From: Myroides fluvii
Lineage (GTDB): Bacteria > Bacteroidota > Bacteroidia > Flavobacteriales > Flavobacteriaceae
Length of the DNA stretch: 64,000 bases
Assembly: GCF_009792295.1 (NCBI RefSeq)
Contig: NZ_CP039934.1
Coordinates: forward strand, 248,001-312,000
Reading direction: 5' to 3'
Under the pieces are notes generated by a model. The model saw only the letters and a program-made list of their open reading frames with translations. It made no database searches and was not told the origin of the DNA. Both the position numbers and the translations under genes were made by a program. Below are positions 1 to 10,567 of the stretch, piece by piece (position 1 is the stretch's first letter; every line of letters begins with the position of its first letter).

Positions 1-417
1 ACCTAAGGATTGCACTTTTTGATGCATAATTTCTCCATCATAATACGACACATTAGAACCTGTTCCGTTAATGCAAACGATGCCTTGTTCACCCCTCCCT
101 ACCGTTGCATAAACCGCAGCATAGGTATCCTCATGCACATTCATTGACTGACAATTAACAAAATAAGAGGTGAAAAAATCCCGAACAGTCGTTTTACTTC
201 GGTTTGATCCGCATCCCGAACCATAAAAATACAATTGTGTGACCTTATCCTTGTTTTTAACAATATCAGGCACAGTATTTACACGTGTATGAAACTCCTC
301 TAACGTAATAACTTCGGGATTAAGCCCAAGGCTTGTCACCGAAGTTAGTACTTTATTATCTTGATCAAAAAAGATCCAATCTGCTTTTGTAGAACCGCTA
401 TCGACGATTATTTTCAT
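1..417 (-). CDS. BadF/BadG-type ATPase, N-acetylglucosamine kinase-like (3' end outside window)
   Basis: Only the first 139 codons are present, from an ATG at 415-417; the C-terminal part lies outside the window. The N-terminus MKIIVDSGSTKADWIFFD is the phosphate-1 loop of the ASKHA fold (sugar kinase/Hsp70/actin), and INGTGSN further on is a phosphate-binding turn typical of N-acetylglucosamine kinase-like BadF/BadG/BcrA/BcrD ATPases. It starts 11 bp after the gapA stop and is probably cotranscribed with pfkA and gapA, which suggests a sugar phosphorylation role. The substrate cannot be read from the sequence. Confidence 0.8.
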   Translation of the reverse strand, partial: MKIIVDSGSTKADWIFFDQDNKVLTSVTSLGLNPEVITLEEFHTRVNTVPDIVKNKDKVTQLYFYGSGCGSNRSKTTVRDFFTSYFVNCQSMNVHEDTYAAVYATVGRGEQGIVCINGTGSNVSYYDGEIMHQKVQSLG

Positions 418-428
418 TTGTTTGTTTA

Positions 429-1430
429 TTACTTTACTGCAGTTAACAATACAGCCATATCTACCATCTTAGCAGCATAACCATATTCATTATCGTACCA
501 AGCAACGAATTTATAAAAAGTTTCATTCAAAGCAATACCCGCTTTTGAATCAATAATACACGTATGTGGATCGGAAACAAAATCTTGTGAAACCACATCA
601 TCTTCAACAAAAGCCATGATTCCTTTTAATTCCTTTTCGCTAGCGCGTTTCAACACGGCCATCACCTCTTCATATGTGGTAGATTTAGCTAACTTTACTG
701 TTAAATCAACGACAGAAACATCCGCTGTCGGTACACGCATCGACATTCCCGTAATTTTTCCTTTCAACTCTGGAATTACTTTTCCCACTGCCTTTGCAGC
801 TCCCGTAGAAGCAGGAATGATATTTACCATAGCTGAACGTCCTCCTCTAAAATCCTTTTTAGAAGGTCCATCAACGGTGTATTGCGTTGCTGTAGCGGCG
901 TGAATCGTTGTCATTAATCCTTCTACGATGCCAAACGAATCGTTTAAAACTTTAGCTAAAGGCGCTAAACAGTTCGTTGTACAAGAAGCATTAGAAACAA
1001 TCGTATCCGCTGCTGTTAATTGCTTTTCGTTCACCCCCATCACAAACATCGGAGCATCTGGAGATGGAGAAGAAATCAATACTTTTTTAGCCCCTGCATC
1101 AATGTGTTTTTGTGCTCCCGCTAAATCTTTAAATACCCCCGTACAATCAGCAACAACATCCACCTTTAGTTCTCCCCATTTCAACAACAAGGGATCGCGT
1201 TCTGCAGTTACTCGAATTTCCTTTCCGTTGACCATTAAATGTCCATCAACAACCTCTACCGTACCATCAAAACGACCATGTACAGAATCATATTTAATTA
1301 AGTATGCCAATTGATCTACGGCCATTAAATCATTAACCGCAACAATCTCAATATCATTTCTCTTTACTGCCTCTCTTAGCATTAGACGTCCAATACGTCC
1401 AAACCCATTAATCCCTACTCTTGTTTTCAT
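429..1430 (-). CDS. gapA: Glyceraldehyde-3-phosphate dehydrogenase (type I)
   Basis: A 333-residue NAD-dependent glyceraldehyde-3-phosphate dehydrogenase, normal family length. The Rossmann motif [11 protein letters not shown] is at the N-terminus, the catalytic cysteine is Cys150 within [13 protein letters not shown], the substrate loop [21 protein letters not shown] follows, and the C-terminus carries WYDNEYGY. It converts glyceraldehyde-3-phosphate plus phosphate to 1,3-bisphosphoglycerate in the cytoplasm. It lies 26 bp downstream of pfkA and 11 bp upstream of a sugar-kinase-like gene, so the three probably form one glycolytic operon. Identification is secure. Confidence 0.97.
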   Translation of the reverse strand: MKTRVGINGFGRIGRLMLREAVKRNDIEIVAVNDLMAVDQLAYLIKYDSVHGRFDGTVEVVDGHLMVNGKEIRVTAERDPLLLKWGELKVDVVADCTGVFKDLAGAQKHIDAGAKKVLISSPSPDAPMFVMGVNEKQLTAADTIVSNASCTTNCLAPLAKVLNDSFGIVEGLMTTIHAATATQYTVDGPSKKDFRGGRSAMVNIIPASTGAAKAVGKVIPELKGKITGMSMRVPTADVSVVDLTVKLAKSTTYEEVMAVLKRASEKELKGIMAFVEDDVVSQDFVSDPHTCIIDSKAGIALNETFYKFVAWYDNEYGYAAKMVDMAVLLTAVK

Positions 1431-1456
1431 ATTTGCTTTTTTATTAAATTCTTTTA

Positions 1457-2443
1457 TTAAATGGTGATGATATCTGATACGCGCAATAATTCCGCATCGA
1501 CAGCCGTATGGCCTTTTACAATGTTTTCTAATGGGGTTAAAGCCACTTGATCGTTTAGTAAACCAACCATAAAGTTTTTACCGCCTTCTAGTAGGGTTTC
1601 CACTGCTTTCACACTAAGACGACTCGCCAAAACACGGTCAAAACAAGAAGGAGCTCCTCCTCTTTGCATATGTCCTAAAACAGATACACGCACTTCGTAT
1701 TCTGGTAGATGTTCTTCTACATATTCGCCCAGTTCAAATACATTTTTACCTAATTTTTCCCCTTCTGCAACAATTACAATACTGGAAGATTTACCCGATA
1801 ATTTACTTTTCTTCAACGACTCCAATAAGCGTTCTAATCCAAGGTTTTCCTCGGGAATGATAATTTCTTCTGCTCCTGCTCCGATACCAGCATTCAAAGC
1901 AATATGCCCCGCATCACGCCCCATTACCTCTACAAAGAACAATCGCTTATGTGAACTTGCAGTATCTCTGATTTTATCAACCGCATCGACTACCGTGTTT
2001 AAAGCCGTATCAAATCCAATCGTATGACTCGTACCATTTATATCATTATCAATCGTGCCGGGAATCCCCATCACTGGAATATCAAACTCTTTACTCAATA
2101 GCATAGCTCCCGTAAAACTACCATCTCCACCAATGACAATCAACGCATCAATTTGTGCATTTTTCAGATTCTCATAAGCTGCTTTTCTCCCTTCTTCCGT
2201 TCTAAAGGCTGCACTACGCGCTGTTTTTAAAATTGTTCCTCCTTTGTTGATGATGTAATTTACATCTCGAGGACCTAATACTTCAAAATCGCCTTCTACC
2301 AATCCTTGAAATCCTCTGAAAATCCCCACACACATCACATCATGATACGAACACGTACGAACAATAGCTCTAATTGCTGCATTCATTCCAGGAGCATCAC
2401 CCCCAGAAGTTAAAACCCCTATCTTTCTTATAAGGTTACTCAT
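1457..2443 (-). CDS. pfkA: ATP-dependent 6-phosphofructokinase
   Basis: A 328-residue phosphofructokinase of the bacterial PfkA type. Visible motifs are the ATP loop [18 protein letters not shown] near residue 9, GGDGSFTG near residue 105, the catalytic GTIDNDI near residue 128 and the signature [10 protein letters not shown]. It phosphorylates fructose-6-phosphate and would be the committed step of glycolysis. It is the first gene of the pfkA-gapA-kinase operon on the minus strand. The ATG at 2443 fits the family N-terminus. Confidence 0.96.
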   Translation of the reverse strand: MSNLIRKIGVLTSGGDAPGMNAAIRAIVRTCSYHDVMCVGIFRGFQGLVEGDFEVLGPRDVNYIINKGGTILKTARSAAFRTEEGRKAAYENLKNAQIDALIVIGGDGSFTGAMLLSKEFDIPVMGIPGTIDNDINGTSHTIGFDTALNTVVDAVDKIRDTASSHKRLFFVEVMGRDAGHIALNAGIGAGAEEIIIPEENLGLERLLESLKKSKLSGKSSSIVIVAEGEKLGKNVFELGEYVEEHLPEYEVRVSVLGHMQRGGAPSCFDRVLASRLSVKAVETLLEGGKNFMVGLLNDQVALTPLENIVKGHTAVDAELLRVSDIITI

Positions 2444-2891
2444 AATTACTTTTCTTTTTAGTAAATTTAAGGAATACCTTAGATTAAATCAATCCATAAT
2501 TGCGTTTTATTTGGGCATTTGTTATTATATTTTTGTTAAAACATCTAATTTCTCAGCAAACAATTGACAATGTCCAATCTCTGACCATCAAACAACAAAA
2601 AGGAACTCATTTAATTAGCGCAATTCATCGCGTTAAAGTATTAAACAGGCGATAAAAACCACGCGTTCAGCTTAAATTTTCCCTTATCCGCTTCCGGCAG
2701 ATGGACATTCCTCTTTTACGGGTGCTTTGACCCTAACAAAGGCTTAGTTAAATAGAATTAATATAAATTAGAATCTCCTTTTTAAAACTAAACACAACAA
2801 ACTCATAAACAACCATTTAAGACAAATAAAAACTTACTTTAGAAAAAGATAAAAAAAGTACATCAAAAGAAATTAAAGCTATTTTTGTGGC
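2444..2891. other. Intergenic stretch between divergent pfkA and rlmD
   Basis: 448 bp without a credible gene between two divergently transcribed genes, so it should hold both promoters. A less AT-rich core around 2620-2755 contains a small stem (GGGT...ACCC, 2720-2733) and could be a leader or a small RNA, but I cannot assign it to a known RNA family. A TATTTTTG box at 2880-2887 sits only 4 bp before the rlmD ATG; if it is the -7 element the mRNA would be essentially leaderless. Confidence 0.4.
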
Positions 2892-4304
2892 ATGAAAAGA
2901 AAGAGAACAGAAAGAATCGTATTCGAAAACGTAGAAGTCCTTGATGCAGGTGCAAAAGGCGTTTCGGTAGCTAAGGCTCCTGATGGGAAAGTAATTTTCA
3001 TTCCCAATGTTGTTCCAGGAGATATTATTGATATTCAAACCGTTAAAAAGCGAAAAGCCTATTACGAAGGCATCGCTATTAAGATCCATAGCTATTCTAA
3101 AAACCGCATTGAACCCGTGTGTCAACATTTTGGGGCTTGTGGAGGATGTAAATGGCAAAATATGTCTTACGAACAACAGTTGTTTTACAAAAATCAAGAA
3201 GTTCAAAACAACCTAAAGCGCATTGGAAAAATTGAACTACCTGAATTTGAACCTATCCTTGGTTCTGAAAAAACGCTATTTTACAGAAATAAAATGGAGT
3301 TTTCTTTCTCGAATGCTCGTTGGTTAACTCCGGAGGAGATTGCAAGCGGGGATGAAATAGGAAAGGAAAATGCATTGGGGTTCCACATTCCAAAAATGTG
3401 GGATAAAATTTTAGACATTCAAAAGTGTCATTTGCAACAAGATCCATCTAATGCTATCCGCAATGAGATTCGAGCATTTGCCAATGCCCATAACCTATCG
3501 TTCTTCAATCCAAGAGAACAAGAAGGTTTGTTGCGTACCTTGATGATTCGCACAAGCTCTATTGGAGAAATCATGGTCATGATTCAATTCTTTTACGACA
3601 ACAAACAAGAGAGAGAATTGCTGTTAGATCACTTGGCAACGACTTTCCCTGAAATTACATCTTTACAATATGTGGTAAACGCAAAAGCCAACGATACCAT
3701 CTACGATCAAGACGTTATTTTATACAAAGGGCGCGATTATATTTTGGAAGAGATGGAAGGATTAAAATTTAGCATCAACGCTAAATCGTTTTATCAAACC
3801 AATTCAGATCAAGCCTATGAATTGTATAAAGTTACTCGTGATTATGCTGAATTAACGGGCAATGAATTAGTATTCGATTTATATACAGGTACAGGTACAA
3901 TTGCACAATTCGTTTCTAAAAAAGCGAAAAGAGTGGTAGGAGTTGAAGCTGTTCCGGAAGCGATTGCTGACGCTAAGATTAATGCTGAGCGCAATGAAAT
4001 TACCAATTGTGATTTCTTCGTTGGGGATATGAAAAACGTATTCAACGATGAATTTATTGCTACACACGGACACCCAGACGTTATCATCACAGATCCACCG
4101 AGAGACGGAATGCACAAAGACGTTGTGGAAATGCTTTTAAAAGTAGCGCCAAAACGCATTGTGTACGTTAGTTGTAATTCGGCTACTCAGGCAAGAGATT
4201 TAGCCTTATTAGACGAAAAATACAAAGTAACGAAAGTTCGCCCTGTAGATATGTTTCCACAAACACATCACGTGGAGAACGTAGTTCAACTAGAATTAAA
4301 ATAG
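2892..4304 (+). CDS. rlmD: 23S rRNA (uracil-5-)-methyltransferase, RumA/RlmD family
   Basis: A 470-residue SAM-dependent RNA m5U methyltransferase. The first 70 residues form a TRAM RNA-binding domain. The cluster CQHFGACGGCKWQ near residue 77 supplies cysteines of a 4Fe-4S centre, as in RlmD. The SAM motif DLYTGTGTIA is near residue 330, DPPRDGMH follows, and the catalytic cysteine lies in VSCNSATQARDL near residue 425. Known family members methylate U1939 or U747 of 23S rRNA; which site is used here cannot be decided from sequence. A strong hairpin follows the gene. Confidence 0.9.
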   Translation: MKRKRTERIVFENVEVLDAGAKGVSVAKAPDGKVIFIPNVVPGDIIDIQTVKKRKAYYEGIAIKIHSYSKNRIEPVCQHFGACGGCKWQNMSYEQQLFYKNQEVQNNLKRIGKIELPEFEPILGSEKTLFYRNKMEFSFSNARWLTPEEIASGDEIGKENALGFHIPKMWDKILDIQKCHLQQDPSNAIRNEIRAFANAHNLSFFNPREQEGLLRTLMIRTSSIGEIMVMIQFFYDNKQERELLLDHLATTFPEITSLQYVVNAKANDTIYDQDVILYKGRDYILEEMEGLKFSINAKSFYQTNSDQAYELYKVTRDYAELTGNELVFDLYTGTGTIAQFVSKKAKRVVGVEAVPEAIADAKINAERNEITNCDFFVGDMKNVFNDEFIATHGHPDVIITDPPRDGMHKDVVEMLLKVAPKRIVYVSCNSATQARDLALLDEKYKVTKVRPVDMFPQTHHVENVVQLELK

Positions 4305-4327
4305 AGCTTACACGCTTTACTACATAC

Positions 4328-4362
4328 AAAAAATCCAGTGACAATTGCCACTGGATTTTTTT
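4328..4362. terminator. Bidirectional intrinsic terminator
   Basis: A perfect 13-bp stem (AAAAAATCCAGTG with its complement) and an 8-base loop ending in a T run on both strands, between the convergent rlmD and LOG-family genes. It probably serves both. Confidence 0.85.
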
Positions 4363-4385
4363 ATGCTTGTGTATTTCTTCTACTT

Positions 4386-5108
4386 TTAGAAATTTGGTTT
4401 TAAAGTATATTTCTTATAAAAAGCATCAATGCGTTCTACTACTTCATCTGCGGTATCTACCAGCTGAATCAGGTTCATATCTTCTGGTGAAATATTGGAA
4501 TATTTTGCCAACAAGACGTCTTTAATCCAATCTAACATACCTCCCCAAAAATCTGTCCCCACTAAAACAATAGGGAACTTTGCAATTTTCTTGGTTTGAA
4601 TTAAGGTAATTGCCTCAAACAATTCATCTAGTGTTCCAAATCCTCCAGGCATGACAACAAATCCTTGTGAATATTTGACGAACATTACTTTGCGCACGAA
4701 GAAATAATCAAACTGAATGTTTTTATCACTGTCAATATAAGGGTTAAAATGTTGTTCAAAAGGCAATTCAATATTCAATCCTACTGAAACGCCTTCTCCC
4801 AAATGCGCTCCCTTATTTCCTGCCTCCATAATTCCAGGTCCACCTCCTGTAATTACACCATAGCCTGCTTTACTAACTTTGAATGCAATTTCTTCTGCTA
4901 GTTTATAATAGGGATCTTCTTTTTTTGTTCGCGCTGAACCAAAAATAGAAATACAAGGTCCGATACGCCCCATTTTTTCATACCCATTCACAAACTCAGA
5001 CATGATTTTAAAAATCCCCCAAGAATCGTTGGTTTTTATTTCTGTCCAAGACTTTTGTTTGAATTTTTCTTGGATTTTATCCTCTTCATTTCCTAAATTT
5101 TCTTTCAT
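4386..5108 (-). CDS. LOG-family protein (TIGR00730 Rossmann fold)
   Basis: A 240-residue protein of the lysine-decarboxylase-like/LOG family. The diagnostic motif PGGFGTLDELFE is near residue 152 and the nucleotide loop GGGPGIMEAGNKGA near residue 92. Characterised members hydrolyse nucleoside 5'-monophosphates to ribose-5-phosphate and free base (cytokinin riboside monophosphate phosphoribohydrolase). The first 45 residues are a charged extension. It begins 7 bp after the uvrA stop, so it is probably the second gene of a uvrA operon, as often seen in Flavobacteriaceae. Confidence 0.85.
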   Translation of the reverse strand: MKENLGNEEDKIQEKFKQKSWTEIKTNDSWGIFKIMSEFVNGYEKMGRIGPCISIFGSARTKKEDPYYKLAEEIAFKVSKAGYGVITGGGPGIMEAGNKGAHLGEGVSVGLNIELPFEQHFNPYIDSDKNIQFDYFFVRKVMFVKYSQGFVVMPGGFGTLDELFEAITLIQTKKIAKFPIVLVGTDFWGGMLDWIKDVLLAKYSNISPEDMNLIQLVDTADEVVERIDAFYKKYTLKPNF

Positions 5109-5115
5109 AATTCAA

Positions 5116-7950
5116 TCATTTTTTAAGTTCTTTTTTTAAAAAGTGAGCGGTATAACTCTTCTTTACTTTACTTATTTGTTCTGGTGTTCCCTTAGCTAGC
5201 ACTTCCCCACCATTCGCTCCACCTTCATATCCAATATCAATAATGTAATCTGCCAACTTGATTACATCTAAATTATGTTCAATAATCAACACCGTATTTC
5301 CTTTTTCCACCAAAGTATTGATTACTTGCATCAAGACGCGAATATCTTCAAAGTGCAATCCTGTGGTAGGTTCATCTAAAATATAAAACGTATTTCCGGT
5401 ATCTTTTTTAGACAATTCAGTCGCTAATTTAATGCGCTGTGCTTCTCCACCTGACAGCGTTGTACTTTGCTGTCCAAGGGTGATATACCCCAATCCAACA
5501 TCGTTAATTGTCTTCAATTTGCGGTAGATTTTTGGAATATTTTCGAAGAACTCCGCTGCATCTGCCACTGTCATTTCGAGTACATCAGCAATCGATCTTC
5601 CTTTGTATCGGATTTCTAATGTTTCGCGGTTAAAGCGTTTTCCTTGACAAGTTTCACACTCGACATACACATCAGGTAAAAAGCCCATTTCGATGGTGCG
5701 AACTCCAGATCCTTCACAGGTATCACATCGTCCACCACTCACGTTAAAACTAAATCGCCCTGGTTTATATCCCCTTATTGATGCTTCTGTTGTTTGGGCA
5801 AATAAATTTCGAATATCAGAAAACACCTCTGTATACGTAGCCGGATTCGATCTTGGCGTTCGTCCGATTGGACTTTGATCGATGCCAATTACTTTGTCAA
5901 TATGTTCTAAACCACTAATTTTCTTATACGGTTGAGGCTTGGTCACTGCGTTGAAAAAATGGGTATTCAAAATGGGATATAGCGTTCCATTAATCAAGGT
6001 TGATTTACCAGACCCTGACACTCCTGTAACACAAGTTAACGTTCCTAAAGGAATCTCAATGGTTACATTTTTCAAGTTATTTCCGGTTGCCCCTTCTAAT
6101 TTGATGGACTTACCGTTGCCTTTTCTTCGTTCTTGAGGCACGGGAATTTCTAATTCTCCATTCAAATACTTTGCCGTTAGGGTATGTTCTTTCAGCAATT
6201 CTTGCGGTGTTCCGGTACTGATGATTTGCCCTCCTCTTTTTCCTGCATAAGGACCGATATCAATCACGTAATCTGCTCGTTCTATCATATCCTTATCGTG
6301 CTCTACCACCAAGACAGAATTTCCAATATCACGCAATGACTCGAGTGATTTAATCAAGCGCTCATTGTCTCGTTGATGCAACCCAATACTTGGCTCATCC
6401 AATATATAGAGTACACCCACTAATTGAGAACCGATTTGCGTAGCCAAACGAATGCGTTGAGCTTCACCACCTGATAAGGTTCTTGAACTTCGGTTTAGCG
6501 ATAAATACGTCAAGCCTACATCTTTCAAAAACGATAATCGCGTGTTGATTTCTTTGAGAATTTCTTCGGCTATACTCCTTTGTTTATCTGAAAGCTTATC
6601 TGCTATATCAGCGAACCAAGCAATTAAATGCTCAATATCCATCTGAATTAGTTCTCCAATATTTTTATCTGCAATTCTAAAGTACAACGCTTCCTTTTTC
6701 AGGCGTGTGCCACTACACGATGGACAATCAATTTCGTCCATATATTCTTTAGCCCAGCGCTTAATCGAAGCCGTTTCACTTTCTTCAAATTGATTTTTAA
6801 TAAAGTTGTTTATCCCTTCAAAATCAATCTTGTAGTTTTTAGAAATTCCGGCCACTTTGTGTTCAACCGTGAAGCTATCTTGCCCACCGTTGAGAATAAC
6901 CGCCATGGCTTCTGCGGGAATGTCTTTAATCGCATCTGCTAATTTGAAGTTATAACGCTGTGCAATCGTTTCTAACTGCTTGAAAATCCAAGTATTTTTC
7001 TCTGGTCCAAGTGGTGCTAATCCACCTTTTTTAATAGAAATAGAAGCGTCTGGAATAATTTTGTGGTAATTGATCTCGTGCACCGTTCCCAACCCATTAC
7101 ACGCTTCACAGGCGCCTTTAGGCGAGTTGAACGAAAAGTTATTGGGTTCGGGTTTTGCATATGAAATTCCCGAAGTTGGACACATCAAATGGCGACTAAA
7201 AAAGCGCACCGCTTGGGTTTCTTGATCCAAAATAACAATCGTATCATCCCCGTGGTACATTGCCGTTTGAATACTCTCTGCCAAACGCTGTACTATTTCT
7301 TCTTTCTCATCCACAGCCAAGCGATCGATCACAATTTCAATATCGTGTGTTTTGTAACGATCGGCTTTCATGCCATATTCTAAATCCTTGATTTCACCAT
7401 CCAAGCGCACTTTCAGGAATCCTTGTTTGGCAATTTGCTCAAACAATTCACGATAGTGTCCTTTTCTCGAACGCACTACAGGAGCGAGAATATTGATTTT
7501 TTTGCCCTTAAAATCTTGGAGGATCAACTCTTGGATTTGACTGTCCGTATAGCTGACCATTTTTTCTCCTGTATTATAACTATACGCTTCTCCTGCTCTT
7601 GCATAAAGCAAACGCAAAAAATCATAAATCTCCGTAATGGTTCCTACTGTAGATCTTGGACTGCGATTGGTTGTTTTTTGTTCAATGGCAATTACGGGAG
7701 ATAATCCGTCAATTTTATCTACATCGGGTCGTTCTAAACCACCTAAAAATTGTCTTGCATAGGCGGAAAACGTCTCAATATAGCGACGTTGACCTTCTGC
7801 ATATATTGTATCGAAAGCCAAGGATGATTTACCAGAACCCGACAATCCTGTAATAACAACGAGCTTCTCTCGTGGAATACGGATATCAATATTTTTTAGA
7901 TTGTGAACTCTAGCTCCTAAAACTTCAATAAAATCTTCTACTTTAGACAT
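5116..7950 (-). CDS. uvrA: Excinuclease ABC subunit A
   Basis: The UvrA damage-recognition ATPase of nucleotide excision repair, about 944 residues. There are two ABC modules: Walker A loops [12 protein letters not shown] and [13 protein letters not shown], and two signature motifs [16 protein letters not shown] and [16 protein letters not shown]. The zinc modules are visible as [10 protein letters not shown] and as CDTCEGSG...[10 protein letters not shown] chose the ATG at 7948-7950 ([10 protein letters not shown]); the frame stays open upstream to 7989, but those 13 residues are hydrophobic and not found in the family. Its own upstream region separates it from the divergent oxidoreductase gene. 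Confidence 0.96.
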   Translation of the reverse strand: MSKVEDFIEVLGARVHNLKNIDIRIPREKLVVITGLSGSGKSSLAFDTIYAEGQRRYIETFSAYARQFLGGLERPDVDKIDGLSPVIAIEQKTTNRSPRSTVGTITEIYDFLRLLYARAGEAYSYNTGEKMVSYTDSQIQELILQDFKGKKINILAPVVRSRKGHYRELFEQIAKQGFLKVRLDGEIKDLEYGMKADRYKTHDIEIVIDRLAVDEKEEIVQRLAESIQTAMYHGDDTIVILDQETQAVRFFSRHLMCPTSGISYAKPEPNNFSFNSPKGACEACNGLGTVHEINYHKIIPDASISIKKGGLAPLGPEKNTWIFKQLETIAQRYNFKLADAIKDIPAEAMAVILNGGQDSFTVEHKVAGISKNYKIDFEGINNFIKNQFEESETASIKRWAKEYMDEIDCPSCSGTRLKKEALYFRIADKNIGELIQMDIEHLIAWFADIADKLSDKQRSIAEEILKEINTRLSFLKDVGLTYLSLNRSSRTLSGGEAQRIRLATQIGSQLVGVLYILDEPSIGLHQRDNERLIKSLESLRDIGNSVLVVEHDKDMIERADYVIDIGPYAGKRGGQIISTGTPQELLKEHTLTAKYLNGELEIPVPQERRKGNGKSIKLEGATGNNLKNVTIEIPLGTLTCVTGVSGSGKSTLINGTLYPILNTHFFNAVTKPQPYKKISGLEHIDKVIGIDQSPIGRTPRSNPATYTEVFSDIRNLFAQTTEASIRGYKPGRFSFNVSGGRCDTCEGSGVRTIEMGFLPDVYVECETCQGKRFNRETLEIRYKGRSIADVLEMTVADAAEFFENIPKIYRKLKTINDVGLGYITLGQQSTTLSGGEAQRIKLATELSKKDTGNTFYILDEPTTGLHFEDIRVLMQVINTLVEKGNTVLIIEHNLDVIKLADYIIDIGYEGGANGGEVLAKGTPEQISKVKKSYTAHFLKKELKK

Positions 7951-8127
7951 AATTTTGTGCAAAAAAACAAAGATACATATTAATCTCATTTTATGTAATC
8001 TGCGGTTCTATTGTTTTGATGTGATTTAGCATTATTTAACAGCTTTATTCTTCTTGTTTTTTAATTCGACTCAATTCACTCTCCTACTTTTAAAAATCGT
8101 ATTTTTAGCTCACAAAAGAAGATTCTC

Positions 8128-9096
8128 ATGAAAGGAGCCATTTTATATGAATTAGGTCAAGTACCTAAATTTGGAGAGATAGAAGAACCCACAGTACAAC
8201 AAGAAGACCAACATCTCTTGTCTGTCACAGCCGCTGCAGTAAAAAATTTAGACAAAGCACGTGTAAGTGGTAAACACTACGCTAGCTATGTGAATTTGCC
8301 CGCTGTTGTAGGCAACGATGGCGTTGGATATTTAGAAGACGGCACGAAAGTTTACGGGCAAGGGATTACGGGGATGCTTGCGGAAAAGGCGATTATCTCC
8401 GGCAATTATACGCCAGTACCCAAGGATTTAGACGATGCTATGGCTGCAGCTTTGCCCAATGCTATTTTAGGTTCAGCCATGCCGCTTATCATTCGCGCGC
8501 GATTGCAAGAAGGTCAAAACGTATTGTTCAATGGAGCTACCGGAGTAACAGGACAAGTAGGGGTGCAAATCGCCAAACATTATGGGGCAAAAGAAATTAT
8601 TGTCACAGGAAGAAACCAAGCGGTATTAGAACATCTAAAAGATTATGGGGCAACACAAACCCTCGTTTTATCTGAAGACGAAGAAGAGCTAACGGCACAA
8701 ATAAAAGCCATTCACCTCCAAACACCTATTGATGTTGTAATTGATTATTTATGGGGAAAACCTTTTCAAGCCATATTAAATGCTTTCAAAGGCAATGATA
8801 TCGCTCATTTAGCATCCACCGTTAAAATTGTAACCGCAGGAGATATGGCAGGCAAGGAAATTCTGTTGACTTCCGCTATTCTCCGCAGTACAGATATTCA
8901 GTTAATGGGCTCTGGTTTTGGGAGTTTAACCAAAGAAGAACTCATTGTTTTCAACAAAGTTATTTTACCCGAAATGTTCTTATTGGCAGCACAGGGAAAG
9001 TTGCACATCCAAACGGAAGTACATCCTTTAGAAACCATTGAAAAAGTGTGGAATAAAACGATTGATCGCGGTACGCGATTAGTAATTACCATTTAA
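8128..9096 (+). CDS. Quinone oxidoreductase-like MDR family protein (no zinc site)
   Basis: A 322-residue medium-chain dehydrogenase/reductase. The N-terminal GroES-like part is followed by the NADPH loop GATGVTGQVGVQIAKHYGA near residue 137. The zinc-binding residues of true alcohol dehydrogenases are not apparent, so a zinc-independent quinone or enone reductase is the best guess. The substrate is unknown. It stands alone between divergent uvrA and the downstream permease gene. A TATTTTTA box at about 8101 may be its -7 element. Confidence 0.75.
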   Translation: MKGAILYELGQVPKFGEIEEPTVQQEDQHLLSVTAAAVKNLDKARVSGKHYASYVNLPAVVGNDGVGYLEDGTKVYGQGITGMLAEKAIISGNYTPVPKDLDDAMAAALPNAILGSAMPLIIRARLQEGQNVLFNGATGVTGQVGVQIAKHYGAKEIIVTGRNQAVLEHLKDYGATQTLVLSEDEEELTAQIKAIHLQTPIDVVIDYLWGKPFQAILNAFKGNDIAHLASTVKIVTAGDMAGKEILLTSAILRSTDIQLMGSGFGSLTKEELIVFNKVILPEMFLLAAQGKLHIQTEVHPLETIEKVWNKTIDRGTRLVITI

Positions 9097-9146
9097 TTTT
9101 ACGCTTTTGCTTTTTGTTTTGACCTTCTTTTTTGGTCAAAACTTGC

Positions 9147-9154
9147 TACTTTTG
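9147..9154 (+). promoter_or_regulatory. Bacteroidota-type -7 box before the purine permease gene
   Basis: TACTTTTG matches the TAnnTTTG -7 consensus and lies 20 bp before the ATG of the permease. No convincing -33 TTTG at the usual spacing was found. Confidence 0.45.
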
Positions 9155-9174
9155 CTCGCTAATACAACAACAGA

Positions 9175-10506
9175 ATGAAAACCTTTTTAGAAAATTACTT
9201 TCAGCTAAGTAAGCACAATACTTCAATCAAAAAAGAAATGATGGCAGGTGTCATTACTTTCTTAACGATGTCTTATATTTTAGTTGTTAATCCCAACGTT
9301 CTTGCCGATGCAGGAATGGATAAACAAGCGGTCTTTATGGCCACAGCCCTTGCTACCGTTTGCGCAACTTTATTGATGGGATTGATGGCTAAATTACCCA
9401 TTGCACAAGCTCCTGGTATGGGACTGAATAGCTTTTTTGCCTATACTGTAGTTTTGACTATGGGATATAGTTGGGAATTTGCCTTGACAGGTGTATTTCT
9501 TGCGGGTCTAATTTTTCTTGTATTGACAATTTTCAATATTAGAGAACTTATTGTCAACAATATACCAAAAGTTTTAAAAGAGGCTATTCCCGTTGGAATT
9601 GGGCTTTTCATTACGTTAATCGGATTAAAGAGTGCAGGCATTGTGGTGAGCAATCCCAACACATTAGTAACCTTAGGAGATTTCAGTCAACACAGCGTTT
9701 GGATTGCCCTAGCTGGTCTTTTAGTTACTGGGATTTTGTTAATTAAAAATGTAAATGGTTCTATCTTAATCGGAATTATAGTAGCTACTTTATTTGGGGT
9801 TGTACTCGGCGATGTACAATTTCCAACCCATTTAATTACCGCACCACCTTCGATGGAACCAACTTTTGGCAAGGCCTTGTCGTTTTTATTTTCGCCAGAA
9901 ACAGCACATAGTGTCTTTTCTATAGATATGTTGATTGTCGTTTTTACCTTTTTATTTGTCAATCTTTTTGATACGATTGGCACATTAATTGGCGTTGTTT
10001 CAAAAACAGGACTAGCAGATAAAGACGGTAATTTTCCACAGATGAAAAAAGCGTTGTTAACCGATGCCATCGGAACTACTTTTGGTGCAGTACTAGGCAC
10101 TAGTTCTGTCACTTCTTATGTAGAAAGTGCATCTGGAGTAGCCTCTGGTGGGCGAACAGGTCTGACGGCAGTAAGCGTTGCACTAATGTTTGCCTTATCG
10201 ATATTCTTAGCCCCTCTATTTTTAATTATTCCGGCGGCTGCAACAGCACCAGCGCTAGTTATAGTCGGTTTATTTATGATTAGTGCTGTGGTCAATATTG
10301 ATTTTTCTGATTTTTCAGAAGCTTTACCCGCCTTCATAACCATTGTTTTTATGCCTTTTACCTACAGCATTGCCGAAGGAATTGTATTTGGTATGTTGAG
10401 CTATACACTCTTTAAAATCGGAACCCAAAAACACAAAGACGTGAGTCCAACCCTTTATGTTCTCTCTCTTCTATTCTTAAGCAAAATAGTTTTAGACGCG
10501 ATATAA
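9175..10506 (+). CDS. NCS2 family permease (AzgA-like guanine/hypoxanthine permease)
   Basis: A 443-residue polytopic membrane protein of the AzgA branch of the nucleobase:cation symporter-2 family. The start ENYFQLSKHNTSIKKEMMAG and MSYILVVNPNVL are typical, as are APGMGLNSFFAY near residue 78 and NLFDTIGTLIGV and GTSSVTSYVESASG in the second half. Relatives import adenine, guanine or hypoxanthine. About 12 hydrophobic segments are evident. It stands alone and is closed by a strong hairpin. Confidence 0.9.
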   Translation: MKTFLENYFQLSKHNTSIKKEMMAGVITFLTMSYILVVNPNVLADAGMDKQAVFMATALATVCATLLMGLMAKLPIAQAPGMGLNSFFAYTVVLTMGYSWEFALTGVFLAGLIFLVLTIFNIRELIVNNIPKVLKEAIPVGIGLFITLIGLKSAGIVVSNPNTLVTLGDFSQHSVWIALAGLLVTGILLIKNVNGSILIGIIVATLFGVVLGDVQFPTHLITAPPSMEPTFGKALSFLFSPETAHSVFSIDMLIVVFTFLFVNLFDTIGTLIGVVSKTGLADKDGNFPQMKKALLTDAIGTTFGAVLGTSSVTSYVESASGVASGGRTGLTAVSVALMFALSIFLAPLFLIIPAAATAPALVIVGLFMISAVVNIDFSDFSEALPAFITIVFMPFTYSIAEGIVFGMLSYTLFKIGTQKHKDVSPTLYVLSLLFLSKIVLDAI

Positions 10507-10507
10507 T

Positions 10508-10551
10508 AAAATAAGCCCTAAAAAGTATCTATCTTTTTAGGGCTTATTTTA
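10508..10551. terminator. Bidirectional intrinsic terminator
   Basis: An 18-bp inverted repeat (AAAATAAGCCCTAAAAAG and complement) with a 7-base loop between two convergent genes. Confidence 0.85.
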
Positions 10552-10567
10552 TTTACTTTATGCGAAA

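Noticed and set aside
928..1314. 128-codon plus-strand frame opposite gapA
   Set aside because: It is fully antisense to gapA and shows no protein family features.
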